The position numbers and the translations under genes were made by a program. Shown in pieces: positions 19,433 to 28,333 of a DNA stretch of 64,000 nt. The stretch comes from Janibacter indicus. Lineage in GTDB: Bacteria > Actinomycetota > Actinomycetes > Actinomycetales > Dermatophilaceae. The notes under the pieces are model-generated. The model saw only the letters and a program-made list of their open reading frames with translations. It did no database searches and was not told where the DNA came from. Numbering within the stretch: position 1 is the stretch's first letter; every line of letters starts with the position of its first letter. The stretch is from assembly GCF_900176385.1 (NCBI RefSeq), contig NZ_FWXN01000001.1, forward strand, positions 62,001 to 126,000. Direction: 5' to 3'.

Positions 19433-20374
19433 GTGACGATCGCCGTCGGGACGTCGGTCACCCTCGAGGTGCCCGCGTCGAGCGCCAACCTCGGCCCGGG
19501 GTTCGACTGCGTCGGTCTGGCCCTGGGCGTCTGGGACCAGTGCACCGTGCGCGTCACCGAGGCACCCGGGCTGGTCGTCGACGTGAGCGGCTCGGGCGCC
19601 GACTCCGTGCCGCGCGACGAGAGCCACCTCGTCGTGCGCACGATGGTGACAACCTGGCAGCACCTCGACGTCGAGCCGCCGGCCGGCCTGCACCTGAGCG
19701 CGACCAATGCCGTCCCGCACGGCCGCGGTCTGGGGTCCTCGGCGACCGCGATCGTCACCGGTGTCGCCGCCGCCCACGCGCTCGCCGTCCGCGGCGGTGC
19801 GCTCGCGGGGGAGGAGCTCGACCTCGACGTCATCAACTCGATCGCGGCCGCGCTCGAGGGCCACCCGGACAACTCGTCCGCGAGCGTCCACGGCGGCGCG
19901 ACGCTGTCCGTCACCGAGGCCGCTGAGCCGCTGCCGCGGACCCGGACCGTCCCCCTTCGTCTCGACCCGCGGATCACGCCCGTGGTGCTCGTGCCGGAGA
20001 CCACGCTGAGCACGCACACCGCCCGGGCGGTCCTGCCCGAGGTCGTGCCGCTGGCCACGGCGGCCGCCAACTCAGCGCGGACCGGGCTGCTCGTGCACGC
20101 CCTCACCAGCGCGCCGGAGCTGCTCGTCGAGGCCACGACGGACCTGCTCCACCAGGAGCCGCGACGTCCGAGCTACCCGCAGAGCATGGAGCTCGTCGAC
20201 GCGCTGCGGGCCGCCGGATGCGCCGCGACGATCTCCGGCGCGGGGCCCTCGGTCCTCGTGCTCACCGACGTCGGCCGCCTCGACGAGGTCCGCGGCATCG
20301 CGGCCGGGACCTCCGCCGCCTGGCAGGTCCTCACCCCCGGCGTCCCCACCGACGGCGTGCGCCTGCTGGGGTGA
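19433..20374 (+). CDS. thrB: Homoserine kinase
   Basis: A 313-residue GHMP kinase phosphorylating homoserine for ThrC. The GHMP ATP-loop is PHGRGLGSSATAIV (about 100-113), the N-terminal motif is PASSANLGPGFD, and the C-terminal GHMP motif is ISGAGPSVLV. I use the GTG at 19433, two bases after the thrC stop. The order hom-thrC-thrB is typical of Actinobacteria. Confidence 0.96.
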   Translation: MTIAVGTSVTLEVPASSANLGPGFDCVGLALGVWDQCTVRVTEAPGLVVDVSGSGADSVPRDESHLVVRTMVTTWQHLDVEPPAGLHLSATNAVPHGRGLGSSATAIVTGVAAAHALAVRGGALAGEELDLDVINSIAAALEGHPDNSSASVHGGATLSVTEAAEPLPRTRTVPLRLDPRITPVVLVPETTLSTHTARAVLPEVVPLATAAANSARTGLLVHALTSAPELLVEATTDLLHQEPRRPSYPQSMELVDALRAAGCAATISGAGPSVLVLTDVGRLDEVRGIAAGTSAAWQVLTPGVPTDGVRLLG

Positions 20375-20402
20375 CGTCGCCAGGGCGACGCAGTGATACA
20401 TT
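20375..20402 (+). promoter_or_regulatory. Hairpin and -10-like element ahead of the rho leader
   Basis: CGTCGCC (20375-20381) pairs with GGCGACG (20384-20390) immediately after thrB. TACATT (20397-20402) is a good -10 candidate for rho. A start here would give a leader of about 190 bases before the rho GTG, a length in keeping with the autogenous control known for rho genes. No other gene is seen in 20375-20599. Confidence 0.45.
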
Positions 20403-20599
20403 GGCGGTGCTCCTTCAGGTCCGGTGCGTCGACCAGCCGGTCGAGTCGCACATGAGGGCCGGAGCCCCCTCCCACGTGAGTGCCATCGGCCTTGCGCCCT
20501 GGCACGCAGCCGTGGGGATCAGATGCACATCATCCCGCTCTTGACGGGACTCATCAGGCCTGCCCGACCCGGGTGGCCCCAACGAGGGAAGGGTCCTTC

Positions 20600-22537
20600 G
20601 TGACCGACACCACGACCGGCGACAACGCCGCTCCCGCGAACAGCGAGCAGCCCCGTCGCTCCGGCGCCCTGAGCGCCATGCGCCTCGCCCAGCTCCAGCA
20701 GCTCGCCTCGAGCATGGGGATCACCGGCACCGCCAAGATGCGCAAGAGCGACCTCATCGCCGCCATCCGCGCCCAGCAGTCCGGCTCCTCCGCCCCCGCC
20801 GCCTCGGCCCCCGCCAAGCGGTCGGCCAAGACCGAGCAGCCGAAGGGGGAGGACGCCCCCTCCGCGCCCCGCGAGGAGACCGCGTCGCCGGCCCCCCGCG
20901 ACGACAAGCCCGCCGAGCGTGCGCAGGGCGAGCGCGAGCAGCAGGGTGGCCAGGACCGCCAGCAGCAGGACCGCCAGCAGGGCGAGCGTGAGCAGCAGGG
21001 CGGCAACGACCGCGCCGAGCGCAACGACCGCACCAACCGTGGCGGCGACGACCGCCAGGGTGGCCGCAACGACAACCAGGGCGGCCGCAGCGACCGCGAC
21101 CAGGGCGGCAACCAGCAGGGTGGCCGTGGCGGCGACAACCGCCAGGGTGGCCGCAACGACACCCAGGGCGGCGACAACCGCCAGGGTGGTCGCAACGACA
21201 ACCAGGGTGGCCGCAACCAGGGTGGCGGCCAGGGCGGCAACGACGACGAGCGCGGGGGCCGGCGCAACCGCAACCGCAACCGCAACCGCAACCGCGACAA
21301 GCGCCGCGGGGGCCAGCAGTTCGACGACACCGAGCCGCAGATCAACGACGACGACGTGCTCGTCCCCGTCGCGGGCATCCTCGACGTCCTCGACAACTAC
21401 GCCTTCGTGCGCACCTCGGGCTACCTGCCCGGTCCGGGCGACGTCTACGTGCCGCTCGGCATGGTCAAGCGCAACGGCCTGCGCAAGGGTGACGCCGTCA
21501 CCGGTCAGGTCAAGGCCGCCCGCGAGGGTGAGGAGCCGCAGCAGCAGACCGTCGGGACCAAGGGCAACCGCGGCAAGTACAACCCGCTCGCCAAGCTCGA
21601 GACGGTCAACGGCCTGACGCCCGACGACGCCAAGCGCCGCGCCGAGTTCGGCAAGCTCACGCCGCTCTACCCGCAGGACCGTCTGCGCCTCGAGACCGAG
21701 TCCAATGTCCTCACGACGCGGATGATCGACCTCGTCGCCCCGATCGGCAAGGGCCAGCGTGGGCTCATCGTCGCGCCGGCCAAGGCCGGCAAGACGATGG
21801 TCATGCAGTCGATCGCCAACGCGATCACGACCAACAACCCCGAGTGCCACCTCATGGTCGTCCTCGTCGACGAGCGCCCCGAGGAGGTCACCGACATGCA
21901 GCGCGCGGTCAAGGGTGAGGTCATCGCCTCCACCTTCGACCGCCCGGCCGACGACCACACGACGGTCGCCGAGCTGGCCATCGAGCGCGCCAAGCGCCTC
22001 GTCGAGATGGGCCACGACGTCGTCGTGCTCCTCGACTCGATCACCAAGCTCGGTCGCGCCTACAACCTTGCCGCCCCGGCGAGCGGGCGCATCCTCTCCG
22101 GTGGTGTCGACTCCGCGGCGCTGTACCCGCCGAAGAAGTTCTTCGGTGCGGCCCGCAACATCGAGAACGGCGGCTCGCTGACGATCCTCGCCACCGCGCT
22201 CGTCGAGACCGGCTCGCGCATGGACGAGGTGATCTTCGAGGAGTTCAAGGGCACCGGCAACATGGAGCTCAAGCTCGACCGTGGCCTGGCCAACCGCCGC
22301 ATCTTCCCTGCGGTCGACGTCAACGGCTCCGGCACCCGTCGCGAGGAGATCCTCCTCGCGCCGGAGGAGCTGAAGATCATGTGGAAGCTGCGTCGCGTGC
22401 TCGCGGCCCTCGACACCCAGCAGGGCGTCGAGCTGCTCATCGACCGGCTGCGCAAGACGAAGACCAACTACGAGTTCCTCATGCAGGTCCAGCAGACGAG
22501 CTCGATCAAGCTCGACGACGAGGACGAGACGGCCTGA
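20600..22537 (+). CDS. rho: Transcription termination factor Rho with long disordered N-terminal insert
   Basis: A 645-residue hexameric RNA helicase that ends transcription. A Rho N-terminal SAP-like domain (about 18-55, MRLAQLQQLASSMGITGTAK) is followed by a low-complexity insert at about 77-247, dominated by Gly, Arg, Asn, Gln and Asp with GGRNDNQGG-type repeats and an alternating Arg-Asn run. Then come the cold-shock RNA-binding domain (about 250-320) and the RecA-like ATPase with Walker A VAPAKAGKTMVMQ and Walker B VVVLLDSITKLGRAYN. The GTG start at 20600 has GAGGGAAGGG upstream. Such inserts are known in Rho of Micrococcus and other high-G+C bacteria, where they alter RNA binding. Confidence 0.97.
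   Translation: MTDTTTGDNAAPANSEQPRRSGALSAMRLAQLQQLASSMGITGTAKMRKSDLIAAIRAQQSGSSAPAASAPAKRSAKTEQPKGEDAPSAPREETASPAPRDDKPAERAQGEREQQGGQDRQQQDRQQGEREQQGGNDRAERNDRTNRGGDDRQGGRNDNQGGRSDRDQGGNQQGGRGGDNRQGGRNDTQGGDNRQGGRNDNQGGRNQGGGQGGNDDERGGRRNRNRNRNRNRDKRRGGQQFDDTEPQINDDDVLVPVAGILDVLDNYAFVRTSGYLPGPGDVYVPLGMVKRNGLRKGDAVTGQVKAAREGEEPQQQTVGTKGNRGKYNPLAKLETVNGLTPDDAKRRAEFGKLTPLYPQDRLRLETESNVLTTRMIDLVAPIGKGQRGLIVAPAKAGKTMVMQSIANAITTNNPECHLMVVLVDERPEEVTDMQRAVKGEVIASTFDRPADDHTTVAELAIERAKRLVEMGHDVVVLLDSITKLGRAYNLAAPASGRILSGGVDSAALYPPKKFFGAARNIENGGSLTILATALVETGSRMDEVIFEEFKGTGNMELKLDRGLANRRIFPAVDVNGSGTRREEILLAPEELKIMWKLRRVLAALDTQQGVELLIDRLRKTKTNYEFLMQVQQTSSIKLDDEDETA
21036..21300 (+). repeat. rho: Degenerate in-frame repeats inside rho
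   Basis: About ten imperfect copies of a 21-27 base unit encode the GGRNDNQGG-type blocks of Rho, ending in a run of CGCAAC hexamers (about 21264-21294) that encodes alternating Arg-Asn. This is coding low complexity and not a CRISPR or a mobile element, and it is likely variable in length between strains. Confidence 0.8.
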
Positions 22538-22556
22538 CGCCGACCCGACCACGGCT

Positions 22557-22590
22557 GGGGGGCCGCTGCGCTACGTGCGCGGCGGCCCCC
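22557..22590 (+). terminator. rho terminator hairpin
   Basis: A G-rich arm (about 22557-22571) pairs with its complement (22576-22590) around a short TACG loop, 20 bases after the rho stop, and is followed by TTCGTCGTCC. Confidence 0.7.
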
Positions 22591-22685
22591 TTCGTCGTCC
22601 CGAAACCCTCACCGCGCGCGACCCGACCATGAGACATAGGGTTGTGGCACACCACGCTTCACGGGCTCGGGGGGTGCCCGACCCT

Positions 22686-22705
22686 GCATTGCCGTAGGGC
22701 AATGC
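22686..22705. repeat. 20-bp palindrome, copy 1 (GCATTGCC family)
   Basis: GCATTGCC and GGCAATGC flank a GTAG loop. Identical arms recur three times at 55554-55646. Here it sits at the 3' end of the GNAT gene. Confidence 0.7.
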
Positions 22706-22719
22706 GAAGGGGGAGGAGG

Positions 22720-23232
22720 TCAGGCCTCGTCGGGGCCGGGCGAGTCCTCGTCGGAGAGCCCCTCGGCCGGGCGCTGGACCACGCGGCGCATCTCGGGGAA
22801 GCGGGCCTCGACGAAGCCGTAGTCGTCGTAGATGTCGCGGCCGACCTCGGTCGCGTTGAGCGAGATGACCTCGACATCGGTCTCTTCCTCGAACCACGCG
22901 ATGAGCTCGCCGAGCACCGCGTGGGTGAACCCGAGCCGACGGTGCCGCGGGAAGGTCGCGATGTTGGAGACGTGACCACCGGCGCCGCGGCGGGTGGGCC
23001 CGGGCATGAGGTCGACGACCTGACCCATCGCGCACGAGACGACGGTGCCGTGGGCCTCGGCGACGACGACCCGCACGTCGTCGTCGGCCAGGTGCAGCTG
23101 CAGCCAGCGGGCGGCGTCCTGCTGCCACCCGATGTCGGAGACCTCCTCGGAGGAGGCGCCCATGGCCTCGTACATCAGCGCCCGCAGGGCGACGATCGTG
23201 CCGATGTCGCCGGCCGTGGCCGGGCGGATCAC
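22720..23232 (-). CDS. GNAT family N-acetyltransferase
   Basis: A 170-residue acetyltransferase using acetyl-CoA. The fold motifs are [20 protein letters not shown] at the start, [20 protein letters not shown] (the acetyl-CoA pyrophosphate loop, with RRLGF in place of the canonical Q/RxxGxG/A) and [18 protein letters not shown] at the C-terminus. I choose the GTG at 23232, which has GGAGGG five bases upstream and begins at the domain edge; an ATG at 23316 would add 28 Pro/Arg-rich residues. Substrate unknown. It is divergent from rpmE. Confidence 0.82.
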   Translation of the reverse strand: MIRPATAGDIGTIVALRALMYEAMGASSEEVSDIGWQQDAARWLQLHLADDDVRVVVAEAHGTVVSCAMGQVVDLMPGPTRRGAGGHVSNIATFPRHRRLGFTHAVLGELIAWFEEETDVEVISLNATEVGRDIYDDYGFVEARFPEMRRVVQRPAEGLSDEDSPGPDEA

Positions 23233-23377
23233 CGAGCCCTCCACGGGGCCGGGGGTGGACTCCCTTCGTCGGTCACGGGTGGAGCGACGCGGGAGGCGGG
23301 GGGCTCGAGGTGCCATGCGCCCATCCTGCCGCAGCCGCTTCGCCGGGTGCGGGGAACAACCACCGCCGACGGTGTGT

Positions 23378-23406
23378 TTGGACCACCGTGTCGGCTCTGG
23401 CACAAT
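23378..23406 (+). promoter_or_regulatory. Promoter of rpmE
   Basis: TTGGAC (23378-23383) and CACAAT (23401-23406), 17 bases apart, form the best classical sigma-A-type promoter in the window and imply a leader of about 95 bases before rpmE. Confidence 0.6.
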
Positions 23407-23508
23407 CGACTGCTGGCCCGGTTCACGGCACGCGGCACAGACGTCCGCAGTTGTCGGCCCCAGCGAGGGCGCAACGCCGACCCGGGCACCACGACCAAGG
23501 AGCACCAC

Positions 23509-23727
23509 GTGAAGAAGGACATCCACCCCACCTACGAGGCCACCAGCGTCTCGTGCACCTGCGGCAACACCTTCACCACCCGCAGCACCAAGCCGGGCGG
23601 CGAGATCCGCGTCGAGATCTGCAGCAACTGCCACCCCTTCTACACGGGCAAGCAGAAGATCATGGACACCGGTGGTCGCGTGGCCCGCTTCCAGAAGCGT
23701 TACGGCCAGAAGACCGAGGCCAAGTAA
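23509..23727 (+). CDS. rpmE: 50S ribosomal protein L31 (zinc-binding form)
   Basis: A 72-residue ribosomal protein. Four cysteines in SCTCGN and [15 protein letters not shown] mark the zinc-binding C+ form, not the zinc-independent RpmE2 type. The GTG start at 23509 has AAGGAG eight bases upstream. It is followed by a hairpin terminator and then prfA, the conserved actinobacterial order rho-rpmE-prfA. Confidence 0.97.
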   Translation: MKKDIHPTYEATSVSCTCGNTFTTRSTKPGGEIRVEICSNCHPFYTGKQKIMDTGGRVARFQKRYGQKTEAK

Positions 23728-23734
23728 CCCACTC

Positions 23735-23771
23735 GATGCGCCGGTCAGCCCACTGGGCTGGCCGGCGCATC
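23735..23771 (+). terminator. rpmE terminator hairpin
   Basis: GATGCGCCGG (23735-23744) pairs with CCGGCGCATC (23762-23771), and CAGCC/GGCTG extend the stem around a CACTG-type loop. It lies eight bases after the rpmE stop and is followed by AGTCTTCCC. Confidence 0.7.
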
Positions 23772-23814
23772 AGTCTTCCCACCACCTCCACCCACCGACC
23801 GCCGGGAGGCCACC

Positions 23815-24900
23815 GTGCTCGAGTCCGTCGAGGCGCTGCTCGCCGAGCACGCCGAGCTCGAGGCATCACTGGCCGACCCCGCCGTCATCGGTGACCCCGA
23901 CCGGCTGCGCGAGGTCAACCGCCGCTACGCGGAGCTCACCCCCGTCGTCACCGCCCAGCGCGAGCTCGAGCTGGCCGTCGGTGACCTCGAGGCCGCCCGC
24001 GAACTCGCGACCGAGGACGCCGCCTTCGCGGCCGAGGTCCCGGCCCTCGAGGAGAGCGTGGCCGCCGGCGAGGACCGGCTGCGCCGGCTGCTCATCCCGC
24101 GCGACCCCGACGACGACCGTGACGTGATCCTCGAGATCAAGGCGGGCGAAGGGGGCGAGGAGTCCGCCCTCTTCGCCGGTGACCTGCTGCGCATGTACCT
24201 GCGCCACGCGGAGAAGCGCGGCTGGAGCACCCGCCTGCTCGACGCCACCGAGTCCGACCTGGGTGGCTACAAGGACGTGCGGGTGGCGGTCGGCGCCAAG
24301 GGTGCGGCCGAGCCCGGCACCGCCCCGTGGGCCCGCCTCAAGTACGAAGGGGGAGTCCACCGCGTCCAGCGCGTCCCCGTCACCGAGAGCCAGGGCCGGA
24401 TCCACACCTCCGCGGCCGGCGTGTGGGTCATGCCGGACGTCGGTGACGTCGTCGAGGTGGACATCGACCCCAACGACCTGAAGATCGACGTCTACCGCTC
24501 CTCCGGGCCCGGTGGACAGTCGGTCAACACGACCGACTCCGCGGTGCGGATCACCCACCTGCCGACCGGCGTGGTCGTCTCCTGCCAGAACGAGAAGTCC
24601 CAGCTGCAGAACAAGGAGTCGGCGATGCGCGTGCTGCGCGCCCGGCTGCACCAGATGGCGATGGACGAGGCCGCGGCCGAGGCCAAGGAGGCGCGCGCCT
24701 CGCAGGTGCGCACCGTCGACCGCTCCGAGCGGATCCGCACCTACAACTTCCCCGAAAACCGGATCAGTGACCACCGCACCGGCTTCAAGGCCAACCGGCT
24801 CGACGCGGTCCTCGACGGTGACCTCGACGCCGTCGTCGACTCCGCGGTGCAGGCCGACGAGGAGGCGAGGCTCGCGGCTCTCGCCGGGGACGGGGAGTGA
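23815..24900 (+). CDS. prfA: Peptide chain release factor 1
   Basis: A 361-residue factor that recognises UAA/UAG and triggers peptide release. Domain 2 carries the stop-codon reading motif PVT (in [14 protein letters not shown]), and domain 3 the catalytic GGQ in [18 protein letters not shown]. The start GTG at 23815 has GGGAGG upstream. It overlaps prmC (GTGA), whose product methylates the Gln of this same GGQ. Confidence 0.97.
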   Translation: MLESVEALLAEHAELEASLADPAVIGDPDRLREVNRRYAELTPVVTAQRELELAVGDLEAARELATEDAAFAAEVPALEESVAAGEDRLRRLLIPRDPDDDRDVILEIKAGEGGEESALFAGDLLRMYLRHAEKRGWSTRLLDATESDLGGYKDVRVAVGAKGAAEPGTAPWARLKYEGGVHRVQRVPVTESQGRIHTSAAGVWVMPDVGDVVEVDIDPNDLKIDVYRSSGPGGQSVNTTDSAVRITHLPTGVVVSCQNEKSQLQNKESAMRVLRARLHQMAMDEAAAEAKEARASQVRTVDRSERIRTYNFPENRISDHRTGFKANRLDAVLDGDLDAVVDSAVQADEEARLAALAGDGE

Positions 24901-25772
24901 CCTCCCTTCGCTCGGCGGTGGGAGAGGCAACGGCCACGCTCACCGCTGCCGGGGTGCCGACCCCTCGACCCGACGCCCTGCTCCTGGCAGCCCACGCGCT
25001 GGGCTGCGACCGCGGCGAGGTCGAGCGCCGCATGCTCCTGGGCGCCGACCTCGACGAAGCGGGCGCACGGCGACTCGCGGCGCTCGTCGAGGAGCGCGCC
25101 GCCCGGGTGCCGCTGCAGCACCTCACCGGGACCGCCCCCTTCCGCCGGCTCGAGCTGCACGTCGGGCCGGGCGTCTTCGTGCCACGCCCCGAGACCGAGC
25201 AGGCCGTCGACCACGTGCTCGCCGCGATCACCGGCCTCGAGGCACCCGTCGTCGTCGACCTGTGCACCGGCTCGGGCGCGCTCGCGCTGGGGGTCGCCGA
25301 CGAGGCGCCGGGCGCCGAGGTGACCGCCGTCGAGCTCAGCGAGCTCGCCGTGGCCTGGGCCGCGCGCAACATCGAGGCGACCGGACTGCCCGTGCGGCTC
25401 GTCGCCGCCGACGCCACCGCCGACCCGGCCACCGTGCCCGAGCTCGCCGAGCTCGTCGGCCGGGTCGACGTCGTCGTGTCCAACCCTCCCTACATCCCCG
25501 TCGGGATGGTGCCGCTCGAGCCGGAGGTCGCCGAGCACGACCCAGAAGTCGCGCTCTACGGCGGTAGCGCCGACGGGCTGGCGATCCCGCTCGCGGTCGC
25601 CGCGGCCGCCGCACGCCTGCTGCACCCGGGCGGGTTGCTCGTCATGGAGCACGCCGACAGCCAGGGCGAGAGCCTGCCCCGCGCGCTGGCGGCGACGGGC
25701 GACTGGGCGGACGCCACCGACCACACCGACCTCGCCGGACGCCCCCGCACCACGACCGCACGTCGCGCCTGA
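24897..25772 (+). CDS. prmC: Release factor glutamine methyltransferase
   Basis: A 291-residue SAM-dependent methyltransferase (HemK/PrmC) that N5-methylates the GGQ glutamine of release factors. An N-terminal helical recognition domain (about 1-85) is followed by the SAM-binding [16 protein letters not shown] and the catalytic NPPY in [11 protein letters not shown]. The GTG start overlaps the prfA stop by four bases, so enzyme and substrate are translationally coupled. Confidence 0.96.
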   Translation: MTSLRSAVGEATATLTAAGVPTPRPDALLLAAHALGCDRGEVERRMLLGADLDEAGARRLAALVEERAARVPLQHLTGTAPFRRLELHVGPGVFVPRPETEQAVDHVLAAITGLEAPVVVDLCTGSGALALGVADEAPGAEVTAVELSELAVAWAARNIEATGLPVRLVAADATADPATVPELAELVGRVDVVVSNPPYIPVGMVPLEPEVAEHDPEVALYGGSADGLAIPLAVAAAAARLLHPGGLLVMEHADSQGESLPRALAATGDWADATDHTDLAGRPRTTTARRA

Positions 25773-25789
25773 GCCCGGCACGAGCACGA

Positions 25790-25825
25790 CGAAGGGGGCG
25801 TGGCCGGTCGGCCACGCCCCCTTCG
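25790..25825. terminator. Bidirectional 16-bp terminator hairpin
   Basis: Bases 25790-25805 pair perfectly with 25810-25825 around a GGTC loop. The arms contain inverted CGAAGGGGG/CCCCCTTCG copies. It lies between convergent prmC and the 24-residue peptide gene and can serve both. Confidence 0.8.
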
Positions 25826-25840
25826 GTGGTGCTGGGGACT

Positions 25841-25915
25841 TCAGAGGATGTACATCAGCAGCACGATGATCAGCAGCACGCCGACGATCGTCCAGATGAG
25901 ACCTGAGCCTCGCAT
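25841..25915 (-). CDS. 24-residue single-span membrane peptide
   Basis: On the minus strand an ATG (25915-25913) is preceded by GAGGAGGAG, with AGGAGG exactly five bases from the start, the strongest ribosome site in the window. It opens 24 codons ending in TGA at 25841. The product is almost one continuous membrane helix: MRGSGLI then a run of Val, Leu, Ile, Met. A -10-like TAGGTT (25955-25960, minus) lies about 40 bases upstream and a strong hairpin terminator lies 15 bases downstream. No domain is known to me. Complete expression signals around so short a frame are the main evidence that it is real. Confidence 0.7.
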   Translation of the reverse strand: MRGSGLIWTIVGVLLIIVLLMYIL

Positions 25916-26045
25916 GTTCTCCTCCTCGAGGGGATCGGTTTTGGGCGGTTTTTCAACCTATCGCCGCGAGGGGCGCGTGGGGGCGAAGCGGCGTCACCAA
26001 TTCGGCGGCGTCCCGACCGGCCCCGTCCGCCGCGAGCCTGCGGCA

Positions 26046-26051
26046 TAGGGT
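26046..26051 (+). promoter_or_regulatory. -10 element seven bases before the sua5 start
   Basis: TAGGGT is separated by exactly seven bases from the ATG at 26059, and no ribosome site is present, the pattern of a leaderless transcript. Confidence 0.5.
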
Positions 26052-26058
26052 GGTCCCC

Positions 26059-26979
26059 ATGAGTCCCGTCGTCGATGCGACCACCGCAGACCGCGAGCAG
26101 AGCGTGACGGCGACGGTCGACGCCGTCCGCCGCGGCGAGGTCGTCGTCATCCCCACTGACACCGTCTACGGGATCGGGGCCGATGCCTTCGACCCCGAGG
26201 CGGTCGCCGCCGTCCTCAGCGCGAAGGGGAGGGGGCGCGACATGCCCCCGCCCGTCCTCATCCCCGACGTGCGCACCGTTGACGGACTGGCCCGCGCCGT
26301 GCCCGAGTGGGCCCGCCGGCTGGTCACCGAGCTGTGGCCGGGGCCGCTGACGCTCGTGCTGCTCGCCCAGCCGTCGCTCCACTGGGACCTCGGCGAGACC
26401 GCCGGCACCGTCGCGCTGCGCATGCCCGACGACGAGATCGCCCTCGAGGTCCTGCGCGAGACCGGCCCGCTCGCCGTGACGAGCGCCAACCGCACCGGCG
26501 AGCCGGCGGCCACCAGCGTCACCGACGCCGCCGTGCAGCTCGGCCCGGCCGTGAGCGTCTACCTCGATGGTGGTCCGCGCACCAGTCAGGAGCCGTCGAC
26601 GATCATCGACTGCACCGGCGAGCACCCCGTCGTCCTGCGTCTCGGCGCGATCGGCCGCGAGCGTCTCGAGGAGATCCTCGGCGTGGGCTTCGACCGGCCC
26701 GCCGACGCCGGTGAGGGCGTCGCCGACGTGGCGACGCCCGATGACACCGACTCCGCCGACGACGCCGGACCCGACCCGCAGCCGGGTGACCTGCCCGTCT
26801 ACGACGACGAGGACCCCGAGGTGGCGGCCGCCGAGGCGGCTCGTCACCACGAGGCCCGGCACGGCACCGCCGGTGACGCCGCCGACGCGCAGTGGGAGGA
26901 TCTCCCTTCGTCGGACCCGGCCCACCCCGAGACCGACCCGACCGACCCCACCACCCCGACCACGGAGGCCCCTCGATGA
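26059..26979 (+). CDS. L-threonylcarbamoyladenylate synthase (Sua5/YrdC)
   Basis: A 306-residue protein whose first 205 or so residues are a YrdC domain making threonylcarbamoyl-AMP for tRNA t6A37. IPTDTVYGIGADAF, the KGRGRDMPPP loop and TSANRTGEPAATS are the nucleotide and threonine-binding motifs. It lacks a typical Sua5 C-terminal domain and instead has an acidic, Pro/Asp/Thr-rich tail of about 90 residues that looks disordered. I start at 26059, directly after a -10-like TAGGGT; a start nine bases earlier is possible. It overlaps glyA by ATGA. Confidence 0.94.
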   Translation: MSPVVDATTADREQSVTATVDAVRRGEVVVIPTDTVYGIGADAFDPEAVAAVLSAKGRGRDMPPPVLIPDVRTVDGLARAVPEWARRLVTELWPGPLTLVLLAQPSLHWDLGETAGTVALRMPDDEIALEVLRETGPLAVTSANRTGEPAATSVTDAAVQLGPAVSVYLDGGPRTSQEPSTIIDCTGEHPVVLRLGAIGRERLEEILGVGFDRPADAGEGVADVATPDDTDSADDAGPDPQPGDLPVYDDEDPEVAAAEAARHHEARHGTAGDAADAQWEDLPSSDPAHPETDPTDPTTPTTEAPR

Positions 26980-28253
26980 CCGACGACACCTTCTACGGCT
27001 CCGACTTCGGTGCCCTGAGCGCCTTCGACCCGGAGATCGCCGGTGTCCTCACCAGCGAGCTCGACCGCATCCGTGGCGGCCTGCAGCTCATCGCCAGCGA
27101 AAACATCTCCTCGCCGGAGGTGCTCACCGCGCTCGGCTCGACCTTGAGCAACAAGTACGCCGAGGGCTACCCGGGGCGTCGCTACTACGGTGGCTGCTCC
27201 GAGGTCGACAAGGCGGAAAACCTGGCGATCGAGCGCGCCAAGAGCCTGCTGGGCGCCCAGCACGCCAACGTCCAGGCGCACTCCGGTGCCAGCGCCAACC
27301 AGGCCGTCTACGGCGCCTTCCTCCAGCCGGGCGAAAAGATCCTCGCGATGTCGCTGCCGCACGGTGGCCACCTGACCCACGGCACCAAGGTCTCCTTCTC
27401 GGGCAAGTGGTTCGACGCCGTCCACTACGGCGTGCACCCCGAGACGGAGGACGTCGACTACGACGAGATGGAGCGCCTGGCCAAGGAGCACCGGCCCAAG
27501 GTCATCTGCTCCGGCGGTTCGGCGATCCCGCGCCTGCTCGACTTCGAGCGCATCCGCGCCATCTGCGACGAGGTCGGCGCGATCATGTGGGTCGACGCGG
27601 CCCACTTCATCGGTCTCGTCGCCGGCAAGGCGATCCCGAGCCCGGTCCCGCTCGCCGACGTCGTCACCTTCACGACGCACAAGGTGCTCCGCGGCCCCCG
27701 CTCGGGTGCGCTGGTGTGCAAGGAGGAGCACGCCAAGGCGCTCGACAAGGCGATCTTCCCGATGATGCAGGGCGGGCCGCAGATGCACACGATCGCGGCC
27801 AAGGCGGTCAACTTCAAGGAGTGCGCGACGCCCGAGTACCAGCAGTACGCGGCCGACGTCATCGCCAACTCCAAGGTCCTCGCCGACGAGCTCCTGAAGC
27901 GCGGCATCCGCCCGACGACCGGCGGCACCGACACCCACCTGGCGCTGCTCGACCTGCAGGGCGTCGGCGTCACCGGGGTCGACGCCGAGGCGCGTTGCGA
28001 CGCGGCCGGCATCACCCTCAACAAGAACGCCATCCCCAACGATCCGCAGAAGCCCTCGGTCGCCTCCGGCATCCGCGTCGGCACCCCGTGCGTCACGACG
28101 CAGGGCATGGGCACCGACGAGATGGTCAAGATCGCCGAGCTCATCCACACCGCCGTGACGAAGGGGGACGCCGACCCCGAGCACGAGGTCTCCCGTGAGG
28201 TGCGTGCCCAGGTGAGCGAGCTCGTCACCACCTTCCCGGCCTACCCGCGCTGA
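26976..28253 (+). CDS. glyA: Serine hydroxymethyltransferase
   Basis: A 425-residue PLP enzyme converting serine to glycine with tetrahydrofolate, the main source of C1 units. SNKYAEGYPGRRYYGG contacts substrate, VDAAHFIGLVAGK holds the PLP-stacking Asp/His, and the Schiff-base lysine is in TTHKVLRGPRSG (about residue 238). The start ATG at 26976 overlaps the upstream stop. Length is normal. Confidence 0.97.
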   Translation: MTDDTFYGSDFGALSAFDPEIAGVLTSELDRIRGGLQLIASENISSPEVLTALGSTLSNKYAEGYPGRRYYGGCSEVDKAENLAIERAKSLLGAQHANVQAHSGASANQAVYGAFLQPGEKILAMSLPHGGHLTHGTKVSFSGKWFDAVHYGVHPETEDVDYDEMERLAKEHRPKVICSGGSAIPRLLDFERIRAICDEVGAIMWVDAAHFIGLVAGKAIPSPVPLADVVTFTTHKVLRGPRSGALVCKEEHAKALDKAIFPMMQGGPQMHTIAAKAVNFKECATPEYQQYAADVIANSKVLADELLKRGIRPTTGGTDTHLALLDLQGVGVTGVDAEARCDAAGITLNKNAIPNDPQKPSVASGIRVGTPCVTTQGMGTDEMVKIAELIHTAVTKGDADPEHEVSREVRAQVSELVTTFPAYPR

Positions 28254-28265
28254 AGGGGTAGCACG

Positions 28266-28320
28266 CCGGTGGTCGAGGTGCGACGAGCCCTGCGAGGAGC
28301 CTCGAGACCCGGGCCACCGG
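28266..28320. repeat. Intergenic palindrome resembling common actinobacterial repeats
   Basis: CCGGTGG and TCGAGG at the left pair with CCTCGA and CCACCGG at the right, with GCGACGAGC-like text in the loop. This kind of sequence, a CGAGG...CCTCGA palindrome with a GACGAG core, is something I recall as scattered between genes of many Micrococcales and Propionibacteriales. It may also terminate glyA. Confidence 0.5.
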
Positions 28321-28333
28321 ACGGGGGTCAGCG

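Noticed and set aside
20403-20599. A riboswitch or T-box ahead of rho
   Set aside because: No conserved T-box, SAM or other aptamer motif is visible; the long leader fits autogenous Rho control, but no defined element can be named.
21036-21300. Short regularly spaced repeats that might suggest a CRISPR array
   Set aside because: The repeats are degenerate, have no unique spacers, keep the reading frame and encode the Gly/Arg/Asn/Gln-rich part of Rho.
20519-22552. A leftward 677-codon open frame antisense to rho
   Set aside because: Shadow of rho caused by G+C bias; low-complexity Val/Leu/Ala text with no start signals.
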